A DNA stretch of 35,105 bases, from positions 1-35,105 of IMG/VR virus record IMGVR_UViG_3300037234_000433, one strand, 5' to 3'. The position numbers were made by a program, and so were the translations under genes. Shown piece after piece: positions 19,099 through 27,883 of this stretch; position 1 is the stretch's first letter, and every line of letters starts with the position of its first letter. This DNA is from a virus. The notes under the pieces were generated by a model. That model searched no databases and had not been told where the DNA came from. It worked only from the letters and a program-made list of their open reading frames with translations.

Positions 19099-20044
19099 TT
19101 TCCTCAGGAAATGGACAGAATTTAAAAAAGCCTCGATGCTACAGTCGAGGCGTGACTATGCTGAGTCTATCGATGTAATTAAAGATCGTCGTGAAAAAAT
19201 CCTCAAGTCAAATTTTCGTAAGTGGCAGATAGATGTACTAAAAGAGTTCAACACTCAGTACGAGGATCTATCTCCTGTAATTACCTTAAGCCATGAGTTA
19301 AAGGATGATCTCGCTGTACTACTGTTAGACCACTATTGGAGGACTTCAGAGTCTTTAATACATGGTATTGACTTCGGTGAAGTGAAGCAAGTTGTTGAAA
19401 TTCCTTTTGATGGTTCGAATGAAGACAATGATTATATCGATTTCCTTATACCTCAGATTCTAAGAGATATTGAGAACTCAATCAATGATCACATATCAGT
19501 ACAGTCTCCAATACACTATGAGAGTATTGTCGAGACGACAGAGAAAATGGGAAATGAAGCGAAGAGTATCGCCAATAAAAGCCTAGAAGCTGTATTTTCT
19601 GTAGTATTGGGAAGGAAGCTTGCAGGTAGAGAAACCACTGTTTCGGTCACTGAAACTAACTGGATAGCAGAGAGTTCTCAAGCTATTGCACTCGAAGTCA
19701 CTACACCAGTTATTGGGATTGCCGATAAAGAACAATTAAAAGAGTTGCAAAAAATTTCTCCTAATACTACATTAAAGAATACAGACATAGATGAATTATT
19801 CTTTTCTGAATCGAGTTTGGGAATTTCAAAGTTTAAAGATGAAATTTCTCACCCGATGAAAGAGTGGCTTACAATGGGTGACAAGAGAGTTCGTGAAACT
19901 CACAAGGTCATGGACGCAGTGCAGATAAAGGCTGAGTTGCCATTCAAGCTTAAAGGTGGACTAATGATGTTCCCATCTGATGCAAGTTTAGGAGTTTCAT
20001 TCTTGGAAATTATTGGCTGTAGATGTATGGCAGTTTATTATTAG
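19073..20044 (+). CDS. SPP1 gp7 / Mu gpF-like head morphogenesis protein
   Basis: The C-terminal about 60 residues carry the conserved end of this family: HPMKEWLTMGDKRVRETHKV, then FKLKGGLMMFPSDASLG and the final CRC-containing IIGCRCMA. These minor head proteins sit beside the portal and act in head assembly or DNA delivery. The N-terminal part is helical and basic. The ATG at 19073 overlaps the portal gene by 26 nt and has no clear Shine-Dalgarno; ATG 19136 is an alternative. A perfect inverted repeat with an A-run (19124-19151) lies in the first codons. Confidence 0.85.
   Translation: MQKNHLKSNFLRKWTEFKKASMLQSRRDYAESIDVIKDRREKILKSNFRKWQIDVLKEFNTQYEDLSPVITLSHELKDDLAVLLLDHYWRTSESLIHGIDFGEVKQVVEIPFDGSNEDNDYIDFLIPQILRDIENSINDHISVQSPIHYESIVETTEKMGNEAKSIANKSLEAVFSVVLGRKLAGRETTVSVTETNWIAESSQAIALEVTTPVIGIADKEQLKELQKISPNTTLKNTDIDELFFSESSLGISKFKDEISHPMKEWLTMGDKRVRETHKVMDAVQIKAELPFKLKGGLMMFPSDASLGVSFLEIIGCRCMAVYY
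19124..19151 (-). terminator. Intrinsic-terminator-like structure reading on the minus strand
   Basis: GCCTCGA (19130-19136) pairs with TCGAGGC (19145-19151), 7 perfect base pairs with an 8-nt loop, and six A's (19124-19129) precede the stem. Read on the minus strand this is a stem followed by T6. It lies inside the start of the gpF-like gene. It could stop antisense transcription; on the + strand it would be only a hairpin near the ribosome entry region. Confidence 0.55.
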
Positions 20045-20051
20045 AGGTAAT

Positions 20052-21035
20052 ATGAGTACTAGAGTAAAAAAAGAATTAGAGCGTAAATCGGGATTAGTAC
20101 CTGAAGCTGAACAGAAAATTACTCAGCACATTAAATATTCTTTCGAAGTAAAAAGCATCGAAGAAGTTAAAATCGGTGAAGATACATATTATGATGTTTC
20201 AGGTTATGCGTCAGAATTTAACAGTGAAGATACTTATGGTGACACTGTTTTGCCGGGGGCATACAAAGATACTATAGATAAAAACCCTACTGGATTCCCT
20301 GCATTTATCATGCATAAATCAAGAGAAGTTCCTGTAGGCTTATGGTATGAATTGAAAGAGGATGCAAAAGGATTATTTGTCCGTTGCAGGCTTCCGAAAT
20401 CAGATACTTTTGTTTCTGGAAGACTTATACCTCAACTTAAAACAAAATCTATTGACGCTCTATCTATCGGTTGGTTTCCAGTTGAAGTAGAGTGGGATGG
20501 TGATATTCGTAAGCTCGTTAAAGTTGGCTTACGAGAAATTTCTTTTATTAATAAAGGTTATCAAGCCGATTCAGGCGCTCTCATTACCGAAATAAAAGGT
20601 AAAGACGGTCAAGATAACAATTCAACAATGTATAACGCTATGGTAGACGTTCACCGTAAAGGTGGGTCTGCTGAAGTGAAAACCGATATTTCAGATTTTT
20701 ATCATGAGAAAGGTAAGATAGATCCTTTTTCTGATGAAGCAGTTATATCTATTGAAGAACTTAAGAGTCTCAGCAAATGTAATTGTGCATATGCTATAAG
20801 AGAACTTAAGCTATCTGCAAATGCTAGCAGTCATTTAGCAGGGTTGTTGGGCATTACTCCGGTGAGTGATGGTGATAGTAACCCCGATGTTAAAAAAGAC
20901 GCTGAAGGCAATGAAATTCCTAAATCAAAAGATGATGAAATTGAACAGCCAAGTGCAGAAGTCAAAACTAAAAGCGCTGAGCTTTTAGCAAAAATGCAAA
21001 ATCTATCACAATCACTCAAAAATGGAGAATCCTAA
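20052..21035 (+). CDS. Prohead (head maturation) protease, HK97 family
   Basis: ATG 20052 is chosen for its Shine-Dalgarno AGAGGT; the frame upstream overlaps the previous gene. The protease core (about 30-170) shows GYASEFNSEDTYGDTVLPGA, FIMHKSREVPVG with the likely catalytic His88, GLFVRCRLP, and IDALSIGW with the likely nucleophile Ser138, then LREISFINKGYQ. Herpes-type serine proteases of this family clear scaffold peptides from the prohead. Residues about 180-327 are an extra polar tail with a terminal helix (AELLAKMQNLSQSL), which may act in scaffolding. It overlaps the capsid gene by one base. Confidence 0.9.
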   Translation: MSTRVKKELERKSGLVPEAEQKITQHIKYSFEVKSIEEVKIGEDTYYDVSGYASEFNSEDTYGDTVLPGAYKDTIDKNPTGFPAFIMHKSREVPVGLWYELKEDAKGLFVRCRLPKSDTFVSGRLIPQLKTKSIDALSIGWFPVEVEWDGDIRKLVKVGLREISFINKGYQADSGALITEIKGKDGQDNNSTMYNAMVDVHRKGGSAEVKTDISDFYHEKGKIDPFSDEAVISIEELKSLSKCNCAYAIRELKLSANASSHLAGLLGITPVSDGDSNPDVKKDAEGNEIPKSKDDEIEQPSAEVKTKSAELLAKMQNLSQSLKNGES

Positions 21036-22375
21036 TGGCTGAAAAAACATTAGAAGAAAACATGGAAGCAACTGTAAAAATTGCAGTTGATCTTCAATCG
21101 GAGTTTGAGTCAAAATCCGAAGGCTACGATAAGCATGTTGTAGACACAGACGTTGCTATTAAAGCAATGGAAACTAAATTTGGCGAAATGTCAGAGCAGA
21201 TTCAGACTCAAACTGATGAAAAGACTGCCCTGAAAAAAGAAGTTGACGAATTAACTATGCTTGTTGCTCGTGGTATTGGTCAGGTTGGCGAAGATAAAGC
21301 TCAGGACTTCATGAGCGATCAAGTCAAAGAAGCTTTTTCTCAGGCTATGTCTGTTGAGCGTACAACTTTCAAAAAAGAAGATGCCGCAATCGTTGAGATC
21401 GTAACCGAGCAGGTTAAAGGCGCATGGGGACACAAAACTACTGAACAACAGGAAGCTCTCATAAAGTCTATTCTGTCTGAAGGTTCTGCAGTTGCAGGCG
21501 GCATGTGGTGTCCTACCCCAATTGATGCACGTATCCGTAAGAGAATGTTTGAAACATCTCCTTTGCGTTCACTTGCTGAAGTTATCAATGTAAATACTAA
21601 AGGTATGGAATTTGCACTTGATGATGAAGATTTTATCGTAAAGAAAGTTGGTGAAGTTGATGGGCGCCCAGATACAGATACTCCTGAATTTGGCAAAGTT
21701 GATATTAATGTTCATGAACAGTATGCACGTCCTAAAGCGACAAATGCTGTTATTGAAGATTCAACTTTAAATCTTGCTTCTTTTATTGCGGATAAGGCTT
21801 CTCGTAAGTTTGCTCGTGATCAGAACAAAGCTTTTATCCTTGGTGATGGTATCAAAGAAGCTCGTGGTATTCTTAACTATGCTGATGCAGACGTAGAAGT
21901 TTATGAGCGTAATAAAATCGGTACAAAACAGAGCTCAACAGCATTAACTCTTTTGGGTGACGACTTTATCGACATTCAGTCTCATTTACTTGAAGAGTAT
22001 CAAGCAAATGCAGTGTGGATGATGCACCGTTTAATATGGGCTAAAACAATAAAACTTAAAGATGAAGAAGGCCGTTACCTTCTCGATCCTTTGATGCTTT
22101 TCAACGGAGCTACACCTCGTCTTTTGGGTGCTAATGTACGCATGGCAGGAGATATGCCTAAGCCTACTAGCGCAGGAGCTCTCGAAGGTGGAGTAAACTA
22201 TGTTGCATATGGTGACATGCGTGAAGGCTATACAATCCTTGATCGTCTTGGTATCAATGTTATCATGGATCAAATCACTGATGTAGGGTACATCAAATGG
22301 AACTTCCGTACAAGATACGGTGGAGGTGTTACAAACTTTCAGGCATTCAAACGCCTACAAGCGAAGGGGTCTTAA
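21035..22375 (+). CDS. Major capsid protein (HK97 fold)
   Basis: A 446-aa protein. Residues 1-75 are a coiled coil (LEENMEATVKIAVDLQSEFE, ALKKEVDELTMLV) typical of the N-terminal delta scaffold domain removed by the protease. The HK97 core begins near 150 with AVAGGMWCPTPIDARIRKRMFETSPLR, followed by VIEDSTLNLASFIADKASRKFARDQN (N- to P-domain helix region), FILGDGIKEARGIL and the C-terminal VNYVAYGDMREGYTILDRLGINVIMDQ. Order and length match HK97-type capsids. The regular codon use and strong ribosome site suit high expression. Confidence 0.93.
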   Translation: MAEKTLEENMEATVKIAVDLQSEFESKSEGYDKHVVDTDVAIKAMETKFGEMSEQIQTQTDEKTALKKEVDELTMLVARGIGQVGEDKAQDFMSDQVKEAFSQAMSVERTTFKKEDAAIVEIVTEQVKGAWGHKTTEQQEALIKSILSEGSAVAGGMWCPTPIDARIRKRMFETSPLRSLAEVINVNTKGMEFALDDEDFIVKKVGEVDGRPDTDTPEFGKVDINVHEQYARPKATNAVIEDSTLNLASFIADKASRKFARDQNKAFILGDGIKEARGILNYADADVEVYERNKIGTKQSSTALTLLGDDFIDIQSHLLEEYQANAVWMMHRLIWAKTIKLKDEEGRYLLDPLMLFNGATPRLLGANVRMAGDMPKPTSAGALEGGVNYVAYGDMREGYTILDRLGINVIMDQITDVGYIKWNFRTRYGGGVTNFQAFKRLQAKGS

Positions 22376-22377
22376 TA

Positions 22378-22836
22378 ATGAGCTTAGTTAGAGATATTCA
22401 ATCCAAATTACCTATTAAAGTTCTTGCAGGCATGACTATTGCCTCAGGAGCTAATGCGGCTGTTAATTCAGTCGCCATTAATACTGAAGAGTATGAGGCT
22501 ATCAGTGTTGGGATTCAAACGTCTATTGCTCTCACAGCAGGAGATATTTTAACCTATAAATTTCAACAGTCCGATGATGGCTCTACAGGATGGACAGATG
22601 TACCTATTAATGGTCACCTTCCAAATCGTAAGAACCCTGAGAGAACTCTTGAGATTGCTCAGAATAGCGAACTACAACGAGTTGGGTGTTTTTCATCTGA
22701 CAAATTTGTACGCCTTGTTATTGCAGGCACAGGAGAAACAGGTTTTACTCTTACTCCTATTGTTGTACTCGAAGCAATGTTAATGGAAAGCGCAGATTAT
22801 TCTACTGTGAAACTTCCTAGCGATGGTTTGCCTTAA
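22378..22836 (+). CDS. Putative capsid decoration or head accessory protein, 152 aa
   Basis: ATG 22378 follows AAGGGG directly after the capsid gene. The longer frame from 22297 overlaps the capsid and is rejected. The protein is strand-rich with small residues (VLAGMTIASGANAAVNSVAI, FQQSDDGSTGWTDVP, FVRLVIAGTGETGFTLTPIV), resembling the compact beta-proteins found just after phage capsid genes. A decoration or head-stabilising role is inferred from position and composition; I do not recognise the family with certainty. Confidence 0.6.
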   Translation: MSLVRDIQSKLPIKVLAGMTIASGANAAVNSVAINTEEYEAISVGIQTSIALTAGDILTYKFQQSDDGSTGWTDVPINGHLPNRKNPERTLEIAQNSELQRVGCFSSDKFVRLVIAGTGETGFTLTPIVVLEAMLMESADYSTVKLPSDGLP

Positions 22837-22851
22837 CAGGAGTTGTGAAGT

Positions 22852-23307
22852 ATGGATGTTAAATTATTAAAAACACTCCGATACTCCATTGATGGAATAA
22901 AAGCAACATCGTTCACTAAGGGCGATGTTGTTTCTATCAAAGATGATGCTGTATCGAGAAAAATGATCGATCAAGGAATTGCTACCAGTGATCTTAAGGC
23001 AGAGCTCCCAAAAGATGCTCCTCCTATTGTACCTCCTAAAGTAATGAGTGATGAAGACTTGGCTCTAATGGCTGAATTAAAAATTACTCCTGAAGAGTTT
23101 AATGAATTGAGCGAATCAGACATTGAAGAGTACAGAGATATTAGCAATGTGAGTAAGTCAAACAATCCTGTGGATCCAAACGAAAGTTTGGACGAGGATT
23201 TGGGTGATGATGAAAAAATTTCTGGCGGCTCAGAAGGCGATAAAACTAACGAAACGATCGTAACTCCTGACAAAGCAGAAACTAAAAAAGGTAACGATAA
23301 GAAATAA
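22852..23307 (+). CDS. Hypothetical head-region protein with acidic tail, 151 aa
   Basis: Residues 1-50 resemble a small phage domain that reads 'VKFLKNI.Y.G..YKKGDVVEI....A..LI..GIA', here LLKTLRYSIDGIKATSFTKG and VSRKMIDQGIATSDL. It is followed by a Pro-rich linker and a long acidic disordered tail (SDIEEYRD, ESLDEDLGDDE) ending in Lys. Such proteins lie between capsid and connector genes in many phages. Exact role unknown. AACAGGAGTTG supplies a Shine-Dalgarno. Confidence 0.65.
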   Translation: MDVKLLKTLRYSIDGIKATSFTKGDVVSIKDDAVSRKMIDQGIATSDLKAELPKDAPPIVPPKVMSDEDLALMAELKITPEEFNELSESDIEEYRDISNVSKSNNPVDPNESLDEDLGDDEKISGGSEGDKTNETIVTPDKAETKKGNDKK

Positions 23308-24161
23308 TGAGTATCGAGGCAAATAGAACAGATATTCTTAATCACTCTCTAAAGGCTGTGTCGTTGGAGAGGGTTAAAGAACACATTAAGGTTCTTGAGG
23401 ATGATGAGGATTTCCTTATCCAGACTTACATACAGTCTGCTACCTCAATGATTGAAAAGTGGACAGGATATCTCCTTATGCCTGCGGATGCCGAATCTTA
23501 TTATACTGAAGGATGTGGGTGTTGCCGCAACGGATTTCTAATCTGTTTGCGGCCATTCATCTCTATTGAAATGGTTGAAGTCATGCAAGATGGCTCTTAT
23601 GTTGAAGTTGATTCTGCTAATTATACAGTAAGTCAAATGACATGGGAAACAGTAGTTTGCATAAGTAGTTCAATTTCAGTAGATTCAACAGTAGATTGTG
23701 CTGTTGATCAAGTTAAAATATCTTACAAATTGGGAAAGACCACTGAAGTATCAGTTGCAGGAATAACTACAACTACCTTGGCAGGTGCATCTCCTCAATT
23801 AGCAACGGTTACCACAACGGTACCCCATTTACTAACTACCTACGATCAGGTCAGTTTAAGCGCTACAGGCGTATTGATGTATGATGGTGTTTTTACGGTT
23901 ACCGTTCTTAATTCAACACAATTCACGATAGAGTATGAAGGCTCTCCTGCAGGTGATGCAGTGACAGGCCTATGTACTATCCCACAAATTCCACCTGAGC
24001 TACAATTGGCGATCATGAAAATGGTTGGCATGATGTATTCAAATAGAGGAGATTGTTCTGATGATTGCGGTAGTATTCCGTGTGTCGCTCAATCCTTAGC
24101 AAGTTCATTCCGTAGATATAATATCATGGGTGCAGGAGCTTCTAATGTCTGCTATTGCTAG
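23307..24161 (+). CDS. Head-tail connector (gp6-like) with an inserted beta domain
   Basis: Residues 10-135 fit gp6-like head-tail connectors: SLERVKEHIKVLEDDEDFLIQTYIQSATSMIEKWTG (about 18-53; key pattern L..VK.HL...-DDFL...I.AA...IE..TG), then RPFISIEMVEVMQDG, and VDQVKISYKLG. The family's C-terminal helix IPPELQLAIMKMVGMMYSNR is at about 228-250. Between them (about 145-225) sits an extra beta domain, LATVTTTVPHLLTT ... MYDGVFTVTVLNSTQFTI, resembling the FCCH-like beta-barrel found inserted in phage structural proteins. It forms part of the ring under the portal. It overlaps the next gene by 17 nt. Confidence 0.8.
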   Translation: MSIEANRTDILNHSLKAVSLERVKEHIKVLEDDEDFLIQTYIQSATSMIEKWTGYLLMPADAESYYTEGCGCCRNGFLICLRPFISIEMVEVMQDGSYVEVDSANYTVSQMTWETVVCISSSISVDSTVDCAVDQVKISYKLGKTTEVSVAGITTTTLAGASPQLATVTTTVPHLLTTYDQVSLSATGVLMYDGVFTVTVLNSTQFTIEYEGSPAGDAVTGLCTIPQIPPELQLAIMKMVGMMYSNRGDCSDDCGSIPCVAQSLASSFRRYNIMGAGASNVCYC

Positions 24162-24573
24162 TCGTGGAATACAAACAAATTGCCTTAAGATTTGTACAGG
24201 TGATTTAAATAGAAAAGTCTCTCTTGAGGTAAGAACTCTTCAAGAAGCAGGTATGGGTGAAACCAAGGCCACCATGAGGTTTGATGTAATAACTCGAATG
24301 TGGTGTAAGGTTGATGTATACAGAGACTCTAGGCGCTTCGCAGGCGTTGTAACTGATGATAGAATTACTCACATGTTTACTGCTCGTTGGACTGATAAAA
24401 TTGATAAGCTCGATGGGAACGGTGAAAACTTTATTCGAATGACAAATCGAAGAAATAGTAAAAGTACTCTTTATAAGATTGAAGGCATTGCAGATCATAA
24501 TGAGCAAAACAAATGGGTTGCTTTTATGTGCAGTGAAAGAGGTCTCGACGGTAACGAGGAGACAAATGCTTGA
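24145..24573 (+). CDS. Head closure / head-tail adaptor protein
   Basis: ATG 24145 is 6 nt after AGGAG and preferred over GTG 24130. The 142-aa protein fits the head-tail joining (SPP1 gp16-like) type: RKVSLEVRTLQEAGMGETKAT, MWCKVDVYRDSRRFAG, then TDDRITHMFTARWTDKID, FIRMTNRR and LYKIEGIADHNEQNKWVAFM, the last matching the family's typical '.Y.I..I...D.....L.L.C.E'. It seals the connector after packaging. The order connector, closure, gp10-like, terminator-like supports this. Confidence 0.8.
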   Translation: MSAIASRGIQTNCLKICTGDLNRKVSLEVRTLQEAGMGETKATMRFDVITRMWCKVDVYRDSRRFAGVVTDDRITHMFTARWTDKIDKLDGNGENFIRMTNRRNSKSTLYKIEGIADHNEQNKWVAFMCSERGLDGNEETNA

Positions 24574-24988
24574 TATATCTATTACCGAATCCGCGGATCT
24601 TGCAGAAAAAAAACTAAATAATGCTCTCGATACTTTTCAAACAGCAATTGTTGACGGCTCAAAGCTTGCAGGTCGTTCAGCACAGAAAAGAATAACAACA
24701 ATGCTATCTACTGGACAAAGAACAGGTAGAAAGTATAGGGGGTTAAGGCACAGAAGTTCAAAACTAGGTGAAGTTCCAAGGTCACAAAGTGGACGCACCA
24801 TGAGAAGCATTTATTATAAAGCAGGCAGTCCTTATCAATTCAGCGTTGGGACAACTTCTTCATATGCTGAACATTTGGCTAAACTACGCCAAATAAAAGG
24901 TGAGGATTGGATTAAGCACATTTTAAACCTTGAGAGCCAAATAACAGAAAGTTATTTAAGAGACACTGTAGCAAAGGCACTTAAATGA
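24566..24988 (+). CDS. HK97 gp10-like neck / tail completion protein
   Basis: ATG 24566 after GAGGAGACAA; the longer frame lies inside the previous gene. The 140-aa protein has an N-terminal helix, then TGQRTGRKYRGLRHRSSKLG and EVPRSQSGRTMRSIYYKAG and FSVGTTSSYAEHL, the pattern of the HK97 gp10-like family (Y-hydrophobic-E-hydrophobic after a glycine-rich strand, with 'P....G.L..SI' before it). These proteins complete the neck or tail interface. The next gene overlaps by 4 nt (ATGA). Confidence 0.78.
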   Translation: MLDISITESADLAEKKLNNALDTFQTAIVDGSKLAGRSAQKRITTMLSTGQRTGRKYRGLRHRSSKLGEVPRSQSGRTMRSIYYKAGSPYQFSVGTTSSYAEHLAKLRQIKGEDWIKHILNLESQITESYLRDTVAKALK

Positions 24989-26052
24989 TCACTCCCACCG
25001 AAATAGTTTTACAACTACAAGCGAACTTACCGCTATTGACTGACAGATTTCACGATTCGAGACACATCACAAGTGCTTCAGTCTCTAGCGGTATTCTTAC
25101 TTTAAATCTCGAAGCAGGCCATAACATAGCTATCGGGTCAACAATCTATATCAACGAGGGTATTATTCCTAATGAGTTGATAGATTCTTATGTAACAGTA
25201 GATAACACGGTAAGATATACAACTGCAGTAGAGCATGATTTAACCGCTTATGCTGAAGAGAGACCTAATAGGAACTATCCTCAGGGAAAATCTGTAGTAA
25301 TCGATGATAACGGAACAGAAAGAGAATTGAAGCTTGACCCAACATCGGCAGGAGTTCCATCGAGAACAATGTTTGAGACTGATGTTGACGTTCCAATAAT
25401 TCCAATTACAGGAAATGAGTATCTTCTTGAGGATAGAGATATCGGGTTAAAAGGATTCAAAAAGGTTCTTGCGTCTAATCCAACCTCTATAACAGTTGAC
25501 TTATCAGATGTTCCACCTATTCCTGATGGACAGGTATTTATTAATAACATATTGACAAATATACGGGTATCTATTGTTTCTGATCTTGAGAGAGCTGAGG
25601 AAATTTATACTTCACAATCAGAAGATAAAGCATACCTGTTTGTTATAATGCTAGATAGAGAGCCTTCCCAGAATAGAGCTAATACAGATGATTTTACATC
25701 TCTTGCAGGCAGTGGTTTAAAGATGTTGAACTTAATGCAAGACTTTAGTACCTTAGTTATTATACCTTCTGAGAATGATTTAGGCGCAGGAATAGAAAAA
25801 GATTGGGTATATACAGATCTTTTTGTTATCTTAAATAAGTGCCTTTATGGTTGGCAAGATACTGCATATAATGGAGATGGACAGGCTGTTAGCAATACCT
25901 CCTATTATGGACATTCATTTGATTGGCAGTCAAGACAGAGATTAGACTATGAAGACGGATTTATTAACAATAAAACGGTAGCGTTTAGAGATTTAGATTT
26001 CACGCAAACTGTTGGAGACAAAGGGAGCTCAGATGGAAGTATCGAATATTAA
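24985..26052 (+). CDS. Tail terminator-like protein with inserted beta domains, 355 aa
   Basis: The C-terminal half (about 190-300), with NIRVSIVSDLERAEEIYTSQ, KAYLFVIMLDREPSQNR, DFSTLVIIPSENDLGAGIEK and DLFVILNKCLYGWQ, resembles the alpha/beta fold of Mu-type and other tail terminator proteins, which cap the tail tube. Residues about 28-85 (ITSASVSSGILTLNLEAGHN and IGSTIYINEG ... YVTVDNTVRYTTAVEHDL) look like an FCCH-like beta domain, as in the connector at 23307. Position before the sheath gene agrees with a terminator. Length is greater than usual because of the inserts. Confidence 0.62.
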   Translation: MITPTEIVLQLQANLPLLTDRFHDSRHITSASVSSGILTLNLEAGHNIAIGSTIYINEGIIPNELIDSYVTVDNTVRYTTAVEHDLTAYAEERPNRNYPQGKSVVIDDNGTERELKLDPTSAGVPSRTMFETDVDVPIIPITGNEYLLEDRDIGLKGFKKVLASNPTSITVDLSDVPPIPDGQVFINNILTNIRVSIVSDLERAEEIYTSQSEDKAYLFVIMLDREPSQNRANTDDFTSLAGSGLKMLNLMQDFSTLVIIPSENDLGAGIEKDWVYTDLFVILNKCLYGWQDTAYNGDGQAVSNTSYYGHSFDWQSRQRLDYEDGFINNKTVAFRDLDFTQTVGDKGSSDGSIEY

Positions 26053-26311
26053 AAATTTAAATGCCGAAACTAAACTCAAGTTTAATATTGGCATGCATGG
26101 TATTCTTAAAGATCAAGTTGTGATCTATGGGGCATGCGATAAAAAATTACAGAAACTTATTCGTAGACGTTTTGCGGATAAGAACAGTGGCCTTGAGATC
26201 GTGAAAGAAGAATCAAAAGATGTAGTTGCTCCTAAAGTAGTTACACCTGAAGCAACCAACCCTGAGAGCTCTGTCGATGTGAAGAACTCCAAAACAAATA
26301 GAAGGAGCTAG
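26033..26311 (+). CDS. Hypothetical tail-region protein, 92 aa
   Basis: ATG 26033 follows GGGAG and overlaps the end of the preceding gene by 20 nt. The first 60 residues form a small domain (KLKFNIGMHGILKDQVVIYG, LQKLIRRRFADKN); the rest is a polar tail rich in Val, Pro and Glu. Such small proteins often precede the sheath gene in Mu-like myophages. Function unknown. Confidence 0.64.
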   Translation: MEVSNIKNLNAETKLKFNIGMHGILKDQVVIYGACDKKLQKLIRRRFADKNSGLEIVKEESKDVVAPKVVTPEATNPESSVDVKNSKTNRRS

Positions 26312-26314
26312 CAT

Positions 26315-27880
26315 ATGTCTACAACTGGCAATCCCCAAACCACGATTCAACTGTTGGCGGCAAAACTTGCTCAAACAGTTAAAGGTCGAAATGATTTATT
26401 GTGCGGCACACTCCCTGTAGGAGCTACAGCAGTAGATGGGCAACTTTATACTGACGTTGTTAAAAAAACAAAAACAGAACTTGATAGCCTTTTCCTTATT
26501 AACTCTGATCTTCGTAATAGAATTGATCAGTTTATAGCATCGAACGGTGGCTACTCTCAGCTTGACGTTAAAGCGGTTGCAGAGAACGGTGCAGGAACAG
26601 CCGCAGTCGGTACGCTAACATTCGGTACGGGCGCAGGTACGGCTACAGAAGACGGTGATTATACAATCTCTTTGGTTGATAATAGACAGTTTTCCGCAAA
26701 AGTTTCTGTTAAAACTGGCGATACAGACCTCGCAGTTGCAACAAAGTTTGCGGCCGCATTAAGCTCACTACTTTATCCTACAATGCCTATGGCTGTTGCA
26801 GTTGACGGTGTTGATGCTTTCAAAGTTAATTTTACTTCAGTCGATAAGAGTGAAACTGGTAACAGTTACAAAATCGAATTGCTGGGAACCGTTGAAGGTG
26901 TTGGTACTCCTGTACTTGTTCAGCCTATTGGTGGATCAAACAATCCTGTAGTTGCTACATTTTTCGATAACCTTGAGAGTACACGCTTTACAGGTATTAA
27001 CTGGCCTACAGCTTGGCTTGACTCGATCGATGTTATTAAAGACTTTCTTGACGACAGATTCAATGCCGCAAATACAATACTTGATGGTGTTGGATTTATT
27101 GGTAAATTGGGAGACTTCGCAACAGTTAAAGCTATTGTAGATGCTCAAAATTCTGCATCAATTGTTATCGGTGGAAACACTGTAGCAATGTTTCAGCCTG
27201 CCGATTGGACTCTTTCAAACGTCCAAGGTGTCAGATCAAGACGCATGACTCTAAATGCCCCATTGGGTGCATATGTTACGACTACTGCAGGAACTTTAGA
27301 CTTGATCGGTGGTGTTTCATTGGCTTCATTGCCGTATTTTAATACTCCTCTTAATCAGCTTTCAGTTGTTGATCCTAACGCCCTATACAGCAATCAAGAA
27401 CAGGGTGAGCTCGAAGAAGCTGGATTCTCAACCTATGGTGTTAATGATGCACAGAACGGAATGATCACAGGAGTGTTCGTAACAACTTACACAACTGATA
27501 ATGCAGGAAACCCAAATGAATCTTTTCATTATCTCAACTATGTAGATACAGCATCTATTTGTAGAGAGTATTTCTTTGCTAATTTGAGATCACGTTTTTC
27601 TCAGTCTAGATTGACTAATGGCACTTTGGTGGCAGGTCGCTCAATTGAGAATGAACAAAGTATCAGAATGGAGTTTGCAAAACTCTATAAAGAGCTTTCA
27701 CTATTGGTATTAACAGTTGCAGGAGAAGAGGCTCAGAAGTTTTTCCTTGAAAATCTTACAGTTACTATTGACCTTGCATCTCGTAGCGTAACAGCAATAT
27801 ATCAATTACCTATTGTTACACAGATGGGTAGAATTGATGCTGTTTCACAACTCAACTTTAACTTCAAAGAAGGAGTGTAA
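26315..27880 (+). CDS. Tail sheath protein
   Basis: A 521-aa sheath subunit whose ring stack contracts to drive the tube. The C-terminal third shows the family hallmarks: SLASLPYFNTPLNQLSVVDP, NGMITGVFVTTYTTDNAGNP, HYLNYVDTASICREYFFANL with RSRFSQSRLTNGTLVAGRS, and a C-terminal strand VTIDLASRSVTAIYQLPIV and MGRIDAVSQLNFNF typical of the arm that links neighbours. The N-terminal half carries insertion domains rich in Gly, Thr and Asp. Its presence defines a contractile tail. AGAAGGAGCTAGCAT provides a strong ribosome site. Confidence 0.9.
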   Translation: MSTTGNPQTTIQLLAAKLAQTVKGRNDLLCGTLPVGATAVDGQLYTDVVKKTKTELDSLFLINSDLRNRIDQFIASNGGYSQLDVKAVAENGAGTAAVGTLTFGTGAGTATEDGDYTISLVDNRQFSAKVSVKTGDTDLAVATKFAAALSSLLYPTMPMAVAVDGVDAFKVNFTSVDKSETGNSYKIELLGTVEGVGTPVLVQPIGGSNNPVVATFFDNLESTRFTGINWPTAWLDSIDVIKDFLDDRFNAANTILDGVGFIGKLGDFATVKAIVDAQNSASIVIGGNTVAMFQPADWTLSNVQGVRSRRMTLNAPLGAYVTTTAGTLDLIGGVSLASLPYFNTPLNQLSVVDPNALYSNQEQGELEEAGFSTYGVNDAQNGMITGVFVTTYTTDNAGNPNESFHYLNYVDTASICREYFFANLRSRFSQSRLTNGTLVAGRSIENEQSIRMEFAKLYKELSLLVLTVAGEEAQKFFLENLTVTIDLASRSVTAIYQLPIVTQMGRIDAVSQLNFNFKEGV

Positions 27881-27883
27881 CTC

